Source: a virus
DNA: 35,787 bases
Virus record (IMG/VR): IMGVR_UViG_3300027649_000001
Span: 1-35,787 of that record
Direction: 5' to 3' (one strand)
Of the stretch, positions 7,562-16,357 are shown in pieces. A program made the translations under genes and the position numbers. Each line of letters starts with the position of its first letter. The stretch's first letter is position 1. Below the pieces are notes generated by a model. It was not told the origin of the DNA. It searched no databases and saw nothing but the letters and a program-made list of their open reading frames with translations.

Positions 7562-7716
7562 AACAAGGACTTTATGCCAATATCAATGCCAAACAAGCAA
7601 GAATTAAGGCTGGCTCTGGTGAACGTATGCGGAAAGTTGGTAGCAAAGGTGCGCCAACTGCCAAAGCGTTTGTTGAGTCTGCTAAAACTGCAAAGAAACC
7701 AAAAAAGGTGAAGTGA
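7558..7716 (+). CDS. Small conserved basic protein (52 aa)
   Basis: It starts at an ATG overlapping the preceding TGA and ends in a TGA sharing a base with the next ATG. The sequence, with GLYANINAKQARIKAGSGER and RKVGSKGAPTAKAFVESAKT, is of a kind I know from many environmental phages: LYANINAKRxRIxxGSGExM and GSKGAPT. Function is not known. It is very basic and lacks cysteines or hydrophobic spans. Confidence 0.72.
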   Translation: MKQGLYANINAKQARIKAGSGERMRKVGSKGAPTAKAFVESAKTAKKPKKVK

Positions 7717-8018
7717 TGAAAACTCCCGCTTGGCAACGCTCCGAAGGTAAAAATCCTAAAGGAGGGTTGAACTCCAAGGGAAGATCATCTTATAATGCGG
7801 AAACTGGTGGTAATCTAAAAGCACCAGTAAAGTCGGGGGATAATCCCCGTAGAGCAAGTTTCTTGGCTCGTATGGCTGGCAACGATGGCCCTGAGTACAA
7901 GGATGGTAAACCGACAAGACTGCTTCTTTCGTTAAAAGCATGGGGTGCAAACTCCAAGGCTGACGCAAAGGCAAAAGCCAAGTCTATTTCCGAACGAAAT
8001 AAGGCAAAGGCAAAATGA
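7716..8018 (+). CDS. Conserved small phage protein (100 aa), DUF6321-like
   Basis: I chose the ATG at 7716, which overlaps the preceding stop, over a GTG one codon earlier. The sequence has TPAWQRSEGKNPKGGLNSKG, then KSGDNPRRASFLARMAG, then LLLSLKAWGANSKADAKAKA. This is a recognisable conserved phage family, I believe DUF6321, of unknown role. High basic charge and its place in a series of tiny basic genes suggest a head-interior or DNA-associated protein. Confidence 0.75.
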   Translation: MKTPAWQRSEGKNPKGGLNSKGRSSYNAETGGNLKAPVKSGDNPRRASFLARMAGNDGPEYKDGKPTRLLLSLKAWGANSKADAKAKAKSISERNKAKAK

Positions 8019-8350
8019 GAGCATTATCGGTTGGAGTTAGTCCCACAGCGGCAGTAGACACAACAGTCTATACCTGTCCTACGGGCTATTACGCCAAATT
8101 TACTGTAATGTATATACACAATACAGGTGGCTCTACCAAACATATAACTGTTCAATGGTTTGACGCAAGTGCTAATAGCACTCTTGATATATTGACCCAA
8201 TACGATTTCACATCAAAAAACTATCTTCAGTTTGATGGCAATGCTTACATTGTTTTAGAAGAAGGCGACAAACTTAAAATAACTACTCAGTCGGGCAGTA
8301 CATTCAGTTTTATAGCAACCTTTGAAGAAATAGGATTGACAAGACAATGA
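8015..8350 (+). CDS. Small beta-rich structural protein (111 aa)
   Basis: Coupled by a 4-base overlap to its upstream neighbour and to the connector gene downstream. The sequence is a likely beta sandwich (TVYTCPTGYYAKFTVMYIHN, then GGSTKHITVQWFD and DGNAYIVLEEGDKLKI). I know similar proteins immediately before head-tail adaptor genes in related phages. They are annotated only as structural or hypothetical. A capsid-vertex or adaptor-associated role is plausible. Confidence 0.68.
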   Translation: MRALSVGVSPTAAVDTTVYTCPTGYYAKFTVMYIHNTGGSTKHITVQWFDASANSTLDILTQYDFTSKNYLQFDGNAYIVLEEGDKLKITTQSGSTFSFIATFEEIGLTRQ

Positions 8351-8994
8351 CCTACTTAGAACTGATTAACGATGTCTTGGTTCGGTTGCGTGAGACAACA
8401 GTCTCTACTAACGCAGAAACCTCCTATTCCACCCTGATTGGCAAGTTTGTCAATGATGCCAAGCGTCAAGTAGAAGATGCCTTTGGTTGGAATATTTTGG
8501 GTCAAACCATCACAGTCACCACAGCATCTAGTACTGCTTCCTACTCCCTTACGGGGGCTGGTCAGAAGTTCCAAGTGCAAGATGTTATCAACACAACAAG
8601 CAATATAAGTCTCACAAACATCAACTTTGTGGACATGAATCGCAAGCAAAACTTCACCCCATTGGTGAACGCAATTCCAACAGAGTTTGCCTTTGATGGC
8701 GTGGATGGCTCTTACGATACTAAAGTCACCCTGTTCCCAATCCCTAATGGCGTATACACAATCAAGTTTTCCTTGGTTGTCCCACAAGCCACTTTGTCTG
8801 CGGATGGTACTGTGGTAAAAGTGCCTGATGTGTTGGTGGCACAAAATGCCTATGCCCGTGCATTGGTTGAGCGCGGTGAAGATGGTGGACTAACCTCCTC
8901 AGAGGCTTATGCGCTATACAGATCAATGCTGTCAGACTATATTGCTCTTGAGGGTACTCGTTATCCTGAGACAGGGGAGTTTGTGGCAATATGA
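8347..8994 (+). CDS. Head-tail adaptor protein (P22 gp4 / T7 gp11-like role)
   Basis: The 215-residue protein opens with TYLELINDVLVRLRETTVST, the helical start common to phage adaptor proteins. FVNDAKRQVEDAFGWNILGQ follows, a motif I associate with head-to-tail connectors that dock under the portal. The C-terminal part has a helical segment ARALVERGEDGGLTSSEAYA. It is coupled to genes on both sides and lies directly before the large tail protein, as adaptors do. Which of the two named families is closer I cannot decide. Confidence 0.75.
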   Translation: MTYLELINDVLVRLRETTVSTNAETSYSTLIGKFVNDAKRQVEDAFGWNILGQTITVTTASSTASYSLTGAGQKFQVQDVINTTSNISLTNINFVDMNRKQNFTPLVNAIPTEFAFDGVDGSYDTKVTLFPIPNGVYTIKFSLVVPQATLSADGTVVKVPDVLVAQNAYARALVERGEDGGLTSSEAYALYRSMLSDYIALEGTRYPETGEFVAI

Positions 8995-10550
8995 GCCAAA
9001 CAATCCAAACATACAGCATCTCAGCCCCAGGCTTCTACGGGTTAAACACCCAAGACTCGCCCTTGGATTTGAACGCTGGGTTTGCGCTTGTTGCTACTAA
9101 TTGCATCATTGACCAATACGGACGCATCGGTTCACGCCAAGGATGGTCTAGAGTTAACTCATCTAGTGGCAATTTAGGTGCTAATGATGTCAAGGTAATA
9201 CATGAGTTAATCCAAGCAGATGGCTCTTTAACTGTGCTGTTTGCTGGCAACAACAAGTTATTCAAACTAGGTGCATCCAATGTTGTTACAGAGTTGACCT
9301 ATGGGGGAGGGGGGTCTGCTCCTACCATTACGGCAAGCAACTGGCAATGTGTATCCTTAAATCAAATCACATACTTTTTCCAATCTGGGTATAACCCATT
9401 GATATACGACCCCGCTGTGAGTACTACTACTTATAGGCGTGTGTCTGAGAAAAGTGGTTATGTGGGGACTGTGCCTGATGCAAACATTGCGTTGTCTGCT
9501 TACGGAAGATTGTGGGTAGCGACTACAGCATCCAACAATTCAACTGTGTCATTTAGTGATCTGACTGCGGGGCATATTTGGGCTACTGGTACTGCTGGTA
9601 GTCTAGATGTCTCTAGGGTGTGGCCTAACGGCTCAGATGAGATTACGGGTTTGGCGGCACACAATGGATTCTTGTTTATCTTTGGTAAGCGTCAAATCTT
9701 GGTTTATGCCAATGCAACCACTCCATCCACAATGACCTTGAGCGACACAGTTGAAGGTATAGGTTGTATTGCTAGGGACAGTATTCAAACAACGAGTACG
9801 GATGTGTTGTTCTTGTCTAACTCTGGTGTCAGATCGTTGATGAGAACAATTCAAGAGAAGTCTGCGCCTGAGAGAGACTTGTCTAAGAACATACGTAATG
9901 ACTTGATGGGAACTGTTGCGGGTGAGACGTTAGCCAACATTAAGTCTGTTTACTCTGAGAGACAAGCGTTTTACTTGTTAGTAACCCCTAGCATTGACAC
10001 AACATGGTGTTTTGATACAAAGGCTTTCTTGCCTGATGGTTCTGCAAGGGTTACGACTTGGGACTCTATCACGCCAAAATCTTTGCTCTCTAAGAGAGAT
10101 GGCAGTTTATTGGTTGGACAGAATGGTTATATTGGCTTGTATAACACCTACCAAGATTACAACGAAGCGTATCGCTTTTTGTACTACACAAACCATGCAG
10201 ACCTTGGTGATCAGAATGTAACTTCTATTTTGAAGAAGTTATCGATTGTGGTGATTGGTGGAACAAACCAAGACGTGACATTTAAGTGGGGCTTTGACTT
10301 CAAGACCAACTATTTGTCAGATAACGCAAGTATTCCAGAGCAAGATGTTTACTACTATGGCATTGCTGAGTATGGCGCAAATGCGACTACTGTTGCGTAT
10401 TACTCTGATGGCGTTGCTTTGCAGACATTGAATGTTTCTGCGTCTGGCGCGGGTAAGGTTGTACAAACAGGGTATGAGGCTGACATCAATGGTACAGCCT
10501 TGTCTATACAGAAAATTGAAATTCAAGCCAAACGTGGCAAAGTAAGTTAA
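8991..10550 (+). CDS. Tail hub / tail accessory protein (519 aa)
   Basis: The N-terminal segment (TYSISAPGFYGLNTQDSPLD, then ATNCIIDQYGRIGSRQGW) is a pattern I know from podovirus tail proteins annotated as tail tubular protein B or P22 gp10-like stabilisation protein. The long middle region alternates strands and turns (GFLFIFGKRQILVY, then DTVEGIGCIARDSIQT), suggesting a beta-propeller or repeat fold. It follows the adaptor gene with a 4-base overlap, consistent with closing the tail channel beneath the connector. Confidence 0.75.
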   Translation: MSQTIQTYSISAPGFYGLNTQDSPLDLNAGFALVATNCIIDQYGRIGSRQGWSRVNSSSGNLGANDVKVIHELIQADGSLTVLFAGNNKLFKLGASNVVTELTYGGGGSAPTITASNWQCVSLNQITYFFQSGYNPLIYDPAVSTTTYRRVSEKSGYVGTVPDANIALSAYGRLWVATTASNNSTVSFSDLTAGHIWATGTAGSLDVSRVWPNGSDEITGLAAHNGFLFIFGKRQILVYANATTPSTMTLSDTVEGIGCIARDSIQTTSTDVLFLSNSGVRSLMRTIQEKSAPERDLSKNIRNDLMGTVAGETLANIKSVYSERQAFYLLVTPSIDTTWCFDTKAFLPDGSARVTTWDSITPKSLLSKRDGSLLVGQNGYIGLYNTYQDYNEAYRFLYYTNHADLGDQNVTSILKKLSIVVIGGTNQDVTFKWGFDFKTNYLSDNASIPEQDVYYYGIAEYGANATTVAYYSDGVALQTLNVSASGAGKVVQTGYEADINGTALSIQKIEIQAKRGKVS

Positions 10551-10561
10551 AGGAGATTATC

Positions 10562-11281
10562 TTGTCTGATTACACAAAAAGCACGAACTTTGCTACCAAA
10601 GATAACCTATCTTCTGGCAATCCTTTAAAGATTGTCAAGGGTACTGAGATTGATACAGAGTTCAACAACATTGCTACGGCTGTTGCGACAAAGGCAGATT
10701 TAGCATCGCCCACCTTTACTGGTACACCTACATTGCCTACTGGCACGATTGCGGTTACTCAGAGTTCTGGAAGCAATACAACTACGATAGCAACTACTGC
10801 ATTTGTGCAAGCGGCAATTGCCTTGCTTTACCCTGTTGGCTCAGTCTATACAAATGCAAGTGTCAGCACTAACCCAGCCACTCTTCTTGGCTTTGGCACT
10901 TGGACAGCCTTTGGCGCAGGGCGTGTTCCTGTTGGTTTTGACTCAGGCAATGCTTTGTTTGACAGCGCAGAAGAAACTGGTGGTAGCGCAGATGCTATTA
11001 CTGTGAGCCACACCCACACGGCTACCTTTACGGGTACTGCAATGGGTACTCATAGACACAATGTTGGTTCTAATGACTCTACAGCACAGGCTGGTAGTGA
11101 CGCAGGTAATCAAGAATTTGTGCGTGATTCAGGCGCTGGAAATGGCCCTGCTACCTACACAAACTATGAATCTGCTGGAACTCCTGCTGGTTCTATTTCT
11201 GTTGCTTCTGCTGGTTCTAGTGGCACAAATGCCAACTATCAGCCATACATAACTGTCTATATGTGGAAACGCACAGCATGA
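10562..11281 (+). CDS. Collar-type tail fibre with HxH metal-site motif (239 aa, TTG start)
   Basis: The start is TTG at 10562, behind AAAGGAGA. The N-terminal part has GTEIDTEFNNIATAVATKAD, a usual virion-attachment motif in podovirus fibres, then TFTGTPTLPTGT. From residue 90, PVGSVYTNA, GFGTWTAFGAGRVPVGFD and the terminal NYQPYITVYMWKRTA match the receptor-tip domain seen in T4 gp12/collar-type fibres. Residues H150-T-H152 and H164-R-H166 form two HxH pairs, which in trimeric fibres of this type bind a metal ion on the axis. It is probably a receptor-contacting fibre tip. Confidence 0.82.
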   Translation: MSDYTKSTNFATKDNLSSGNPLKIVKGTEIDTEFNNIATAVATKADLASPTFTGTPTLPTGTIAVTQSSGSNTTTIATTAFVQAAIALLYPVGSVYTNASVSTNPATLLGFGTWTAFGAGRVPVGFDSGNALFDSAEETGGSADAITVSHTHTATFTGTAMGTHRHNVGSNDSTAQAGSDAGNQEFVRDSGAGNGPATYTNYESAGTPAGSISVASAGSSGTNANYQPYITVYMWKRTA

Positions 11282-11706
11282 TTGCAGAAGAAGTTATACA
11301 AGTCATTGATGGAACATTGGATGACATTGAGAACTTTAACGAGATTGCGTTGGAGCATTGGGAATATTTCAAGAATAAAAAGCCAATGTTCAACAAGGAT
11401 TATCTTGGTAGTTTACGTGTTGCAATAGCCAAGGATGAGGAAAAGTCAGTTGGGTATGTTTTCTATATGTTTTATAGAAGCCCCTATCATGATGAAATGT
11501 GGTGTCAGGTTGATATGTTTTTTTTATTGCCATCACATCGCGGGAATGGCACAGGAAGAAAAATGTTTGAACTTGTTGAAAAAGTTGCAAAGAGCAATGG
11601 GTGCAAAAAACTTATTACAAGTTATAACTTAAAAGAGTCTTTAGAAATGTTTTACGAGAAACTTGGTTTTAATGCTACTCATGTAGCGGTAGCAAAGGAG
11701 ATTTGA
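11278..11706 (+). CDS. GNAT-family N-acetyltransferase (142 aa)
   Basis: I chose the ATG at 11278, which overlaps the preceding stop, over an upstream GTG. The acetyl-CoA-binding motif A is present at about residues 79-95: VDMFFLLPSHRGNGTGRKMF, with the RGNGTG loop. Motif B-like ESLEMFYEKLGF lies near the C-terminus. A lone acetyltransferase in the middle of virion genes is found in several phages, where it may modify a host or virion protein; its substrate is unknown. It is more AT-rich in codon choice than the adjoining tail gene. Confidence 0.88.
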   Translation: MIAEEVIQVIDGTLDDIENFNEIALEHWEYFKNKKPMFNKDYLGSLRVAIAKDEEKSVGYVFYMFYRSPYHDEMWCQVDMFFLLPSHRGNGTGRKMFELVEKVAKSNGCKKLITSYNLKESLEMFYEKLGFNATHVAVAKEI

Positions 11707-11707
11707 T

Positions 11708-12754
11708 ATGCCTTATATTGGTGGAGCAATGGTTGTTGGTGGGATTTTACAAGGCAATTCTGCCAAACAAGCGGCACAACAATCTGCCGCCGCGCAATTA
11801 GAGGCGGGACGATTGGCGGCAGAAGAAGCGCGTTTCCGACCCATTGGTACGACAACTCGTTTTGGTTCATCTCAATTCCAGTTTGGGCCAGAGGGAAGGT
11901 TGTCGGGTGCTAGTTACACAGTATCTCCTGAACTACAACAATATCAGGATCAGTTACAAGCCCTATCGCAACAACAAATACAACAGGGCTTGATGGCTCC
12001 ACAGCAGTACGCCCCCTTGCAGGGTGCGGCTGGAGGACTATTCAGTCTTGGTCAACAGTATTTGGCTCAAACTCCTGAACAAGTAGCGCAACAATACATA
12101 TCGCGACAGCAAGACTTACTTGCGCCTAGTCGTGAAAGACAGTATGCACAAGTGCAAAACCAACTCTTTAATACAGGGCGTGGTGGATTGTCAGTAGGTG
12201 CAACGGGATTGCGTCCAAGCGGAGGCATGGGGCTTAGTGCGGCTAATCCTGAGATGGAAGCCTATTACAACGCATTGGCACAACAAGACTTACAACTTGC
12301 GGCTCAAGCACAAGAGGCTGGTCAACGACAAACTGCATTTGGTGCTGGATTGCTTGGCTCAGGCTCACAATTGCTTGGTCAATATCAGGCTGGTCAAGTT
12401 GGCGCATTGTCACCATTCCAAACCTCTCTTGGCTTGGGTGGAACTATTGAACAAATGGGTCAACAAGGGCTTGAGATTGGTAGTGCGTTAGGTGGTAGGT
12501 CTGCTACTGCTGGCGCTAACGTTGGAAGGTCTTTGCTAGAGGGTGGGCTGGGCGCGGCAAGAACAATGCAAGCCGCTAATGCCTACAACCCATTGGCTAA
12601 TATCTTACAAGGTGCGGGAACTAATCCGCTATTTACACAATACAGACAGCCATATGTAAATGCTCAACAAGCAATGAACCAATATGGCGCAAGTAATGTG
12701 TATGGTTATGGCGGGCAAGGACAAGTTCCAACATCCGTCAATTGGGATATTTAA
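11708..12754 (+). CDS. Internal virion / DNA-ejection protein A (348 aa)
   Basis: A glycine-, alanine- and glutamine-rich protein. Its N-terminus (PYIGGAMVVGGILQGNSAKQ) is a small membrane-seeking segment like that of podovirus ejection proteins of the T7 gp14 or P22 gp7 kind. Repeated AQQ and LGQQ tracts and a helical centre follow. It is the first of three consecutive genes of rising size before the lysis cassette, the position of the ejectosome genes in short-tailed phages. Probably released into the host envelope to extend the DNA channel. Confidence 0.72.
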   Translation: MPYIGGAMVVGGILQGNSAKQAAQQSAAAQLEAGRLAAEEARFRPIGTTTRFGSSQFQFGPEGRLSGASYTVSPELQQYQDQLQALSQQQIQQGLMAPQQYAPLQGAAGGLFSLGQQYLAQTPEQVAQQYISRQQDLLAPSRERQYAQVQNQLFNTGRGGLSVGATGLRPSGGMGLSAANPEMEAYYNALAQQDLQLAAQAQEAGQRQTAFGAGLLGSGSQLLGQYQAGQVGALSPFQTSLGLGGTIEQMGQQGLEIGSALGGRSATAGANVGRSLLEGGLGAARTMQAANAYNPLANILQGAGTNPLFTQYRQPYVNAQQAMNQYGASNVYGYGGQGQVPTSVNWDI

Positions 12755-12765
12755 GGAGAAACCAA

Positions 12766-14274
12766 ATGGCAGAATCAATAATGAGCGGTTTATTTGGTAT
12801 CACTCCTGAAGGATACCAAACAGAACAAAATAGATTGGCATTAGCACAATCAGCGCAATTGGCTCAACTCGATCCTTTTGCATCTGCTCGTACTAGCCTT
12901 ATCTATGGTGGTAGACAGTTGGGTGGTGCTATTGCTGGCGCATTGGGTGCTGAAGACCCACAGTTACAAAGAATTACGGCACAGAATCAAATCTTAAGTG
13001 GTTTAGATTTAAGCGATCCACAATCAATTGCTACTGGCATTACCAGAGCGCAACAGGCTGGCATTCCTGAGTTGGCATATCGTTTGTTGGGGGCTAGGGA
13101 TGAAGCGACTGTGCGCCAACAAAAGCAATTGGCAACACAGCGTCAAATGATGGCTCAAAGAATTGCAATGGGCGCGTATGACCCAGGCCAAGCGGCGCAG
13201 TTAATTCCTGAAAGCGTTGTTGTCGATCAAGCGGCAGATACATCTTATTTGGAGCCTCAAAGAGTTGCTCCAGCGGTTGCGCCAAGTTATGACATCTCTC
13301 GTGTTGCTCCTCAGTTAATGGCTCTTGGCCCAGAGGGTGTTGCTCAATTAACTACGGCTAAAGCGGCACAAAAAGCAATGTTGCCAGAAACTCAAATTGT
13401 TAAAGAGGGCGAGACAATTTATGAGAAATTGCCTAATGGACAATTTAGAGAATTGATTAGTGGCCCGATCAAGAAAGAATCATTTACTGGTGATTATGGT
13501 AATGCCGCAATGACTTTGTTCGGTACTGCCAATATCAATAAGATACCTCAGACACCAGAGGCAATGGATGCCATTACTAAACAAGCGGCTGTTATAGCGC
13601 AAGCCAAGAGGCCAATCACTAATGTTACAAATACAGTTTCCAACAATACGCAAAAGGGATTTAGTGAGCAATTTATGGAAAACGTTGCATCGAATATTAA
13701 GGCTGGACGTGCCGCTGTCAACGCAATTGGTGCTGTGCAAAATATGCAAACTTTGCTTGATGAAGGTGTACGAACTGGTTTTCTTCAGGATACGATGCTT
13801 CAGCTTGGTCGTGCTGGACAATTTTTTGATCCTGAATTTAAAGTCAAGGGATTGGCTGGACAAGAAGCGTTTCAATCATTTTCAACTGGTGTAATTTTGC
13901 CGCAAGTAAAACAACTTGGTGTAAATCCAACAGATACAGATTTGAAATTTATTTCAACAGGAGCGCCAGGATTATCTAAAACGCCAGAAGGAAATAAATT
14001 ATTGTTGTCTGCATTGCAACTTAAACTCAATCGTGAACAAGATTTAGCAAGATTTACAAACCAATTTTTGGCTTCTAATCAAGAATTAGTTACAAACAAT
14101 CCTGTTCAGGCTTACACAAAGTTTAATGATGCGTTTGATCAATACACGAAAACTAGCCCGTTGTACGGGCCAGCGTCTGACTCTTTACGCCAAAGATTTA
14201 ATGATCTTGGAACTAGGTCAACAGGAAATCCAGCGGCTCGTAACGCTTTAAAAAGCGGCGGTCTTACAAATTAA
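12766..14274 (+). CDS. Internal virion / DNA-ejection protein B (502 aa)
   Basis: The ATG at 12766 is preferred because AAGGAG lies 7 bases before it; an in-frame ATG at 12742 lies inside the previous gene. The protein is largely helical and glutamine-rich (MAESIMSGLFGITPEGYQTE at the start, LARFTNQFLASNQELVTNN near the end). I see no enzyme motif, including no lytic transglycosylase signature. It lies in the middle of the three-gene ejection set. It has no cysteine in the parts I read, common in proteins that unfold for passage through the portal. Confidence 0.7.
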   Translation: MAESIMSGLFGITPEGYQTEQNRLALAQSAQLAQLDPFASARTSLIYGGRQLGGAIAGALGAEDPQLQRITAQNQILSGLDLSDPQSIATGITRAQQAGIPELAYRLLGARDEATVRQQKQLATQRQMMAQRIAMGAYDPGQAAQLIPESVVVDQAADTSYLEPQRVAPAVAPSYDISRVAPQLMALGPEGVAQLTTAKAAQKAMLPETQIVKEGETIYEKLPNGQFRELISGPIKKESFTGDYGNAAMTLFGTANINKIPQTPEAMDAITKQAAVIAQAKRPITNVTNTVSNNTQKGFSEQFMENVASNIKAGRAAVNAIGAVQNMQTLLDEGVRTGFLQDTMLQLGRAGQFFDPEFKVKGLAGQEAFQSFSTGVILPQVKQLGVNPTDTDLKFISTGAPGLSKTPEGNKLLLSALQLKLNREQDLARFTNQFLASNQELVTNNPVQAYTKFNDAFDQYTKTSPLYGPASDSLRQRFNDLGTRSTGNPAARNALKSGGLTN

Positions 14275-14284
14275 GGGGTAACTT

Positions 14285-16345
14285 ATGGCTTCATTAAATG
14301 ACCAAATTCTTGATTTGCGGGATGAACTAGAAATAGCCAAGTCAGAAGGAAAAATTACCGATTCAGGCACAAAAATGCTTGAACAACTTAATACCAAAAG
14401 TTTTACAACTGGCGGGTTTGGTCAATTCTTGCAAGGGTTGAGTCTTAATTTTTCAGAAAATGTTACTGGCGCATTAAAGTCTTACTTAACGCCTGGGCCA
14501 GAAGAAATATCTAAACAACTTAAGCTAGGCGCACCAGACAAGCCAGCGCCATCGCCAACAGATGTTGCCATTCAAATGGAACGGATTGGTTTGAGTGAGT
14601 ATGCAAAAGAATCACCAGCCAAAAGTATTTCAGCAAACATTGCTGGTTCAGCAATTCCTGCTTTGGTTACAAAAAAACCTGTCACTAGCTTTCCTGCACA
14701 AATGGGACTTGCTGGGGCGGCAGGATTTACTGCTGGTCTTGGTGAATCAGAAGCTGAACTTTTTAGCCCTGAATCACTAAAATCTGGAGGCATTGGCACA
14801 GCAACTTCTTTGGCAGTATTGCCAATAGCAAAAGGGCTTGGCATAGGTGCGGGTGCTGTCTACCGAGGCGTTGTAAAGTCTATCTTTAATAATCCTCAAA
14901 GAATCGGTACTGATGAGGCAAGAGGACTTATTAAGCAAGCCCTTATTAACGACAAGGGCGGTGTGGATGAAGCCATCCAGTTTGTGCTTGAGCAAAAGGG
15001 AAAGCCTTACTCCATTGCTGATGTTGGCCCAAATACCAGAGCGTACTTAGATGCGGCAAATACTATCCCTGGCCCAGGGAAAAAACAAGCACAAGAGTTT
15101 TTGCAGAATCGAGACAAGGGTGTTCTTTCTCGACTAACTTCTGATTTGCAAGTTGCTTTTGGCTCTAAAGCGGCTTTCTTTGATGAGTTTAATGCGCTTA
15201 AAGATGCAAGGGCCGATCTGGGTGGAAAACTTTACGAACGGGCATTGCAACAAGATGTGCCAGTTACGCCAGAGTTAACAAATCTTTTTAATCGTCCAAG
15301 TGTGCAAAATGCCTACAACAGAGCAATTAACATTGCCAAAGAAGAAGGCGTTAAATTGCCTAACGTAAAAATTGTTGATGGAAAATTGCAAACATTAGAC
15401 GGCAATGCTGTTACTAAAATAAACACCACTTTTTTACATTACATGAAGATGGGTTTGGATGATGTTGTTTTTACAGGAAAAAGTCCAACTAGTGGTATTG
15501 GTTCAACTGAACTTGGAAAAATAAAAGGCACTCGGATTCAGTTTCTTGATCAACTAGATGCCGCTAATCCCACTTACAAAAATGCAAGACGAGTTTGGGC
15601 TTCAGACACGGCTGTTATGGACGCAATGGAAGAGGGGCGAACAGCTTTAAATAAACAGCCTAAAGATGTTGATGTTTTGTTAAGTGACATGAAGACAATG
15701 ACCAAATCAGAACTTGAAGGCTTGCGTCTTGGTGTTATGCAAAACTTGCTTGATCGTCTTGGTGGAGCGCAAACAGCGGCAACAGTTGTTGGCCCAACAG
15801 GTAATCCAGCGTTAAAAATCATTAACGACCCAAAAAATTTACGAGTGCTTAGAGCAACATTTCCAAAAGATGAAGCTGGAGATAAGACTTTTGAGCAATT
15901 TATGAAAAATATGAAGTCTGAAGTTGAAATGAAAAGCACATCTAAGCAAGTCTTGCAAGGCGCACAAACAGCAGAAAGAACACAAGCTATTTCAGACGTA
16001 AAGGCTGGCGGGCAAGCTGTGCGTGAACTGCCAGCTATGAGTGTGCAAGGGATTTTGATGAGGGCTTTGCAACGTGACTATTCTCAACTTGGCGATGCAC
16101 AAACTAGGGCTGTGGCAGATGAGATGACTAGAATTTTGACAACCACAGCCACAGACCCAAAGAAATTGCAAAAAATCTCTAAACAATTAGCTGGTCGTAG
16201 TGTCTACGATGTAATCAGCAAAGACATTCCTGAACTGTTGCCTGCTTTGGGACGAGCAACACTTGGCCCCTTTGCAATTGGATCAATGTCTGGCAATGTA
16301 GCTCCTAATATTGGGGCGGCAACTGGTTTGTTTAGTGGTCAATAG
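14285..16345 (+). CDS. Internal virion / DNA-ejection protein C (686 aa)
   Basis: The largest protein in the genome (686 residues) and the third of the ejection series. A hydrophobic glycine-rich stretch at about residues 140-200 (MGLAGAAGFTAGLGESEAEL, then TSLAVLPIAKGLGIGAGAVY) could insert in membrane. The C-terminal two-thirds is long helices with many charged residues (KQAQEFLQNRDKGVLSRL). GIGAGAV-type sequence ahead of long helices is a layout I know from podovirus ejection proteins. No transglycosylase or protease motif was seen. Confidence 0.7.
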   Translation: MASLNDQILDLRDELEIAKSEGKITDSGTKMLEQLNTKSFTTGGFGQFLQGLSLNFSENVTGALKSYLTPGPEEISKQLKLGAPDKPAPSPTDVAIQMERIGLSEYAKESPAKSISANIAGSAIPALVTKKPVTSFPAQMGLAGAAGFTAGLGESEAELFSPESLKSGGIGTATSLAVLPIAKGLGIGAGAVYRGVVKSIFNNPQRIGTDEARGLIKQALINDKGGVDEAIQFVLEQKGKPYSIADVGPNTRAYLDAANTIPGPGKKQAQEFLQNRDKGVLSRLTSDLQVAFGSKAAFFDEFNALKDARADLGGKLYERALQQDVPVTPELTNLFNRPSVQNAYNRAINIAKEEGVKLPNVKIVDGKLQTLDGNAVTKINTTFLHYMKMGLDDVVFTGKSPTSGIGSTELGKIKGTRIQFLDQLDAANPTYKNARRVWASDTAVMDAMEEGRTALNKQPKDVDVLLSDMKTMTKSELEGLRLGVMQNLLDRLGGAQTAATVVGPTGNPALKIINDPKNLRVLRATFPKDEAGDKTFEQFMKNMKSEVEMKSTSKQVLQGAQTAERTQAISDVKAGGQAVRELPAMSVQGILMRALQRDYSQLGDAQTRAVADEMTRILTTTATDPKKLQKISKQLAGRSVYDVISKDIPELLPALGRATLGPFAIGSMSGNVAPNIGAATGLFSGQ

Positions 16346-16357
16346 GAGAACACTAAT

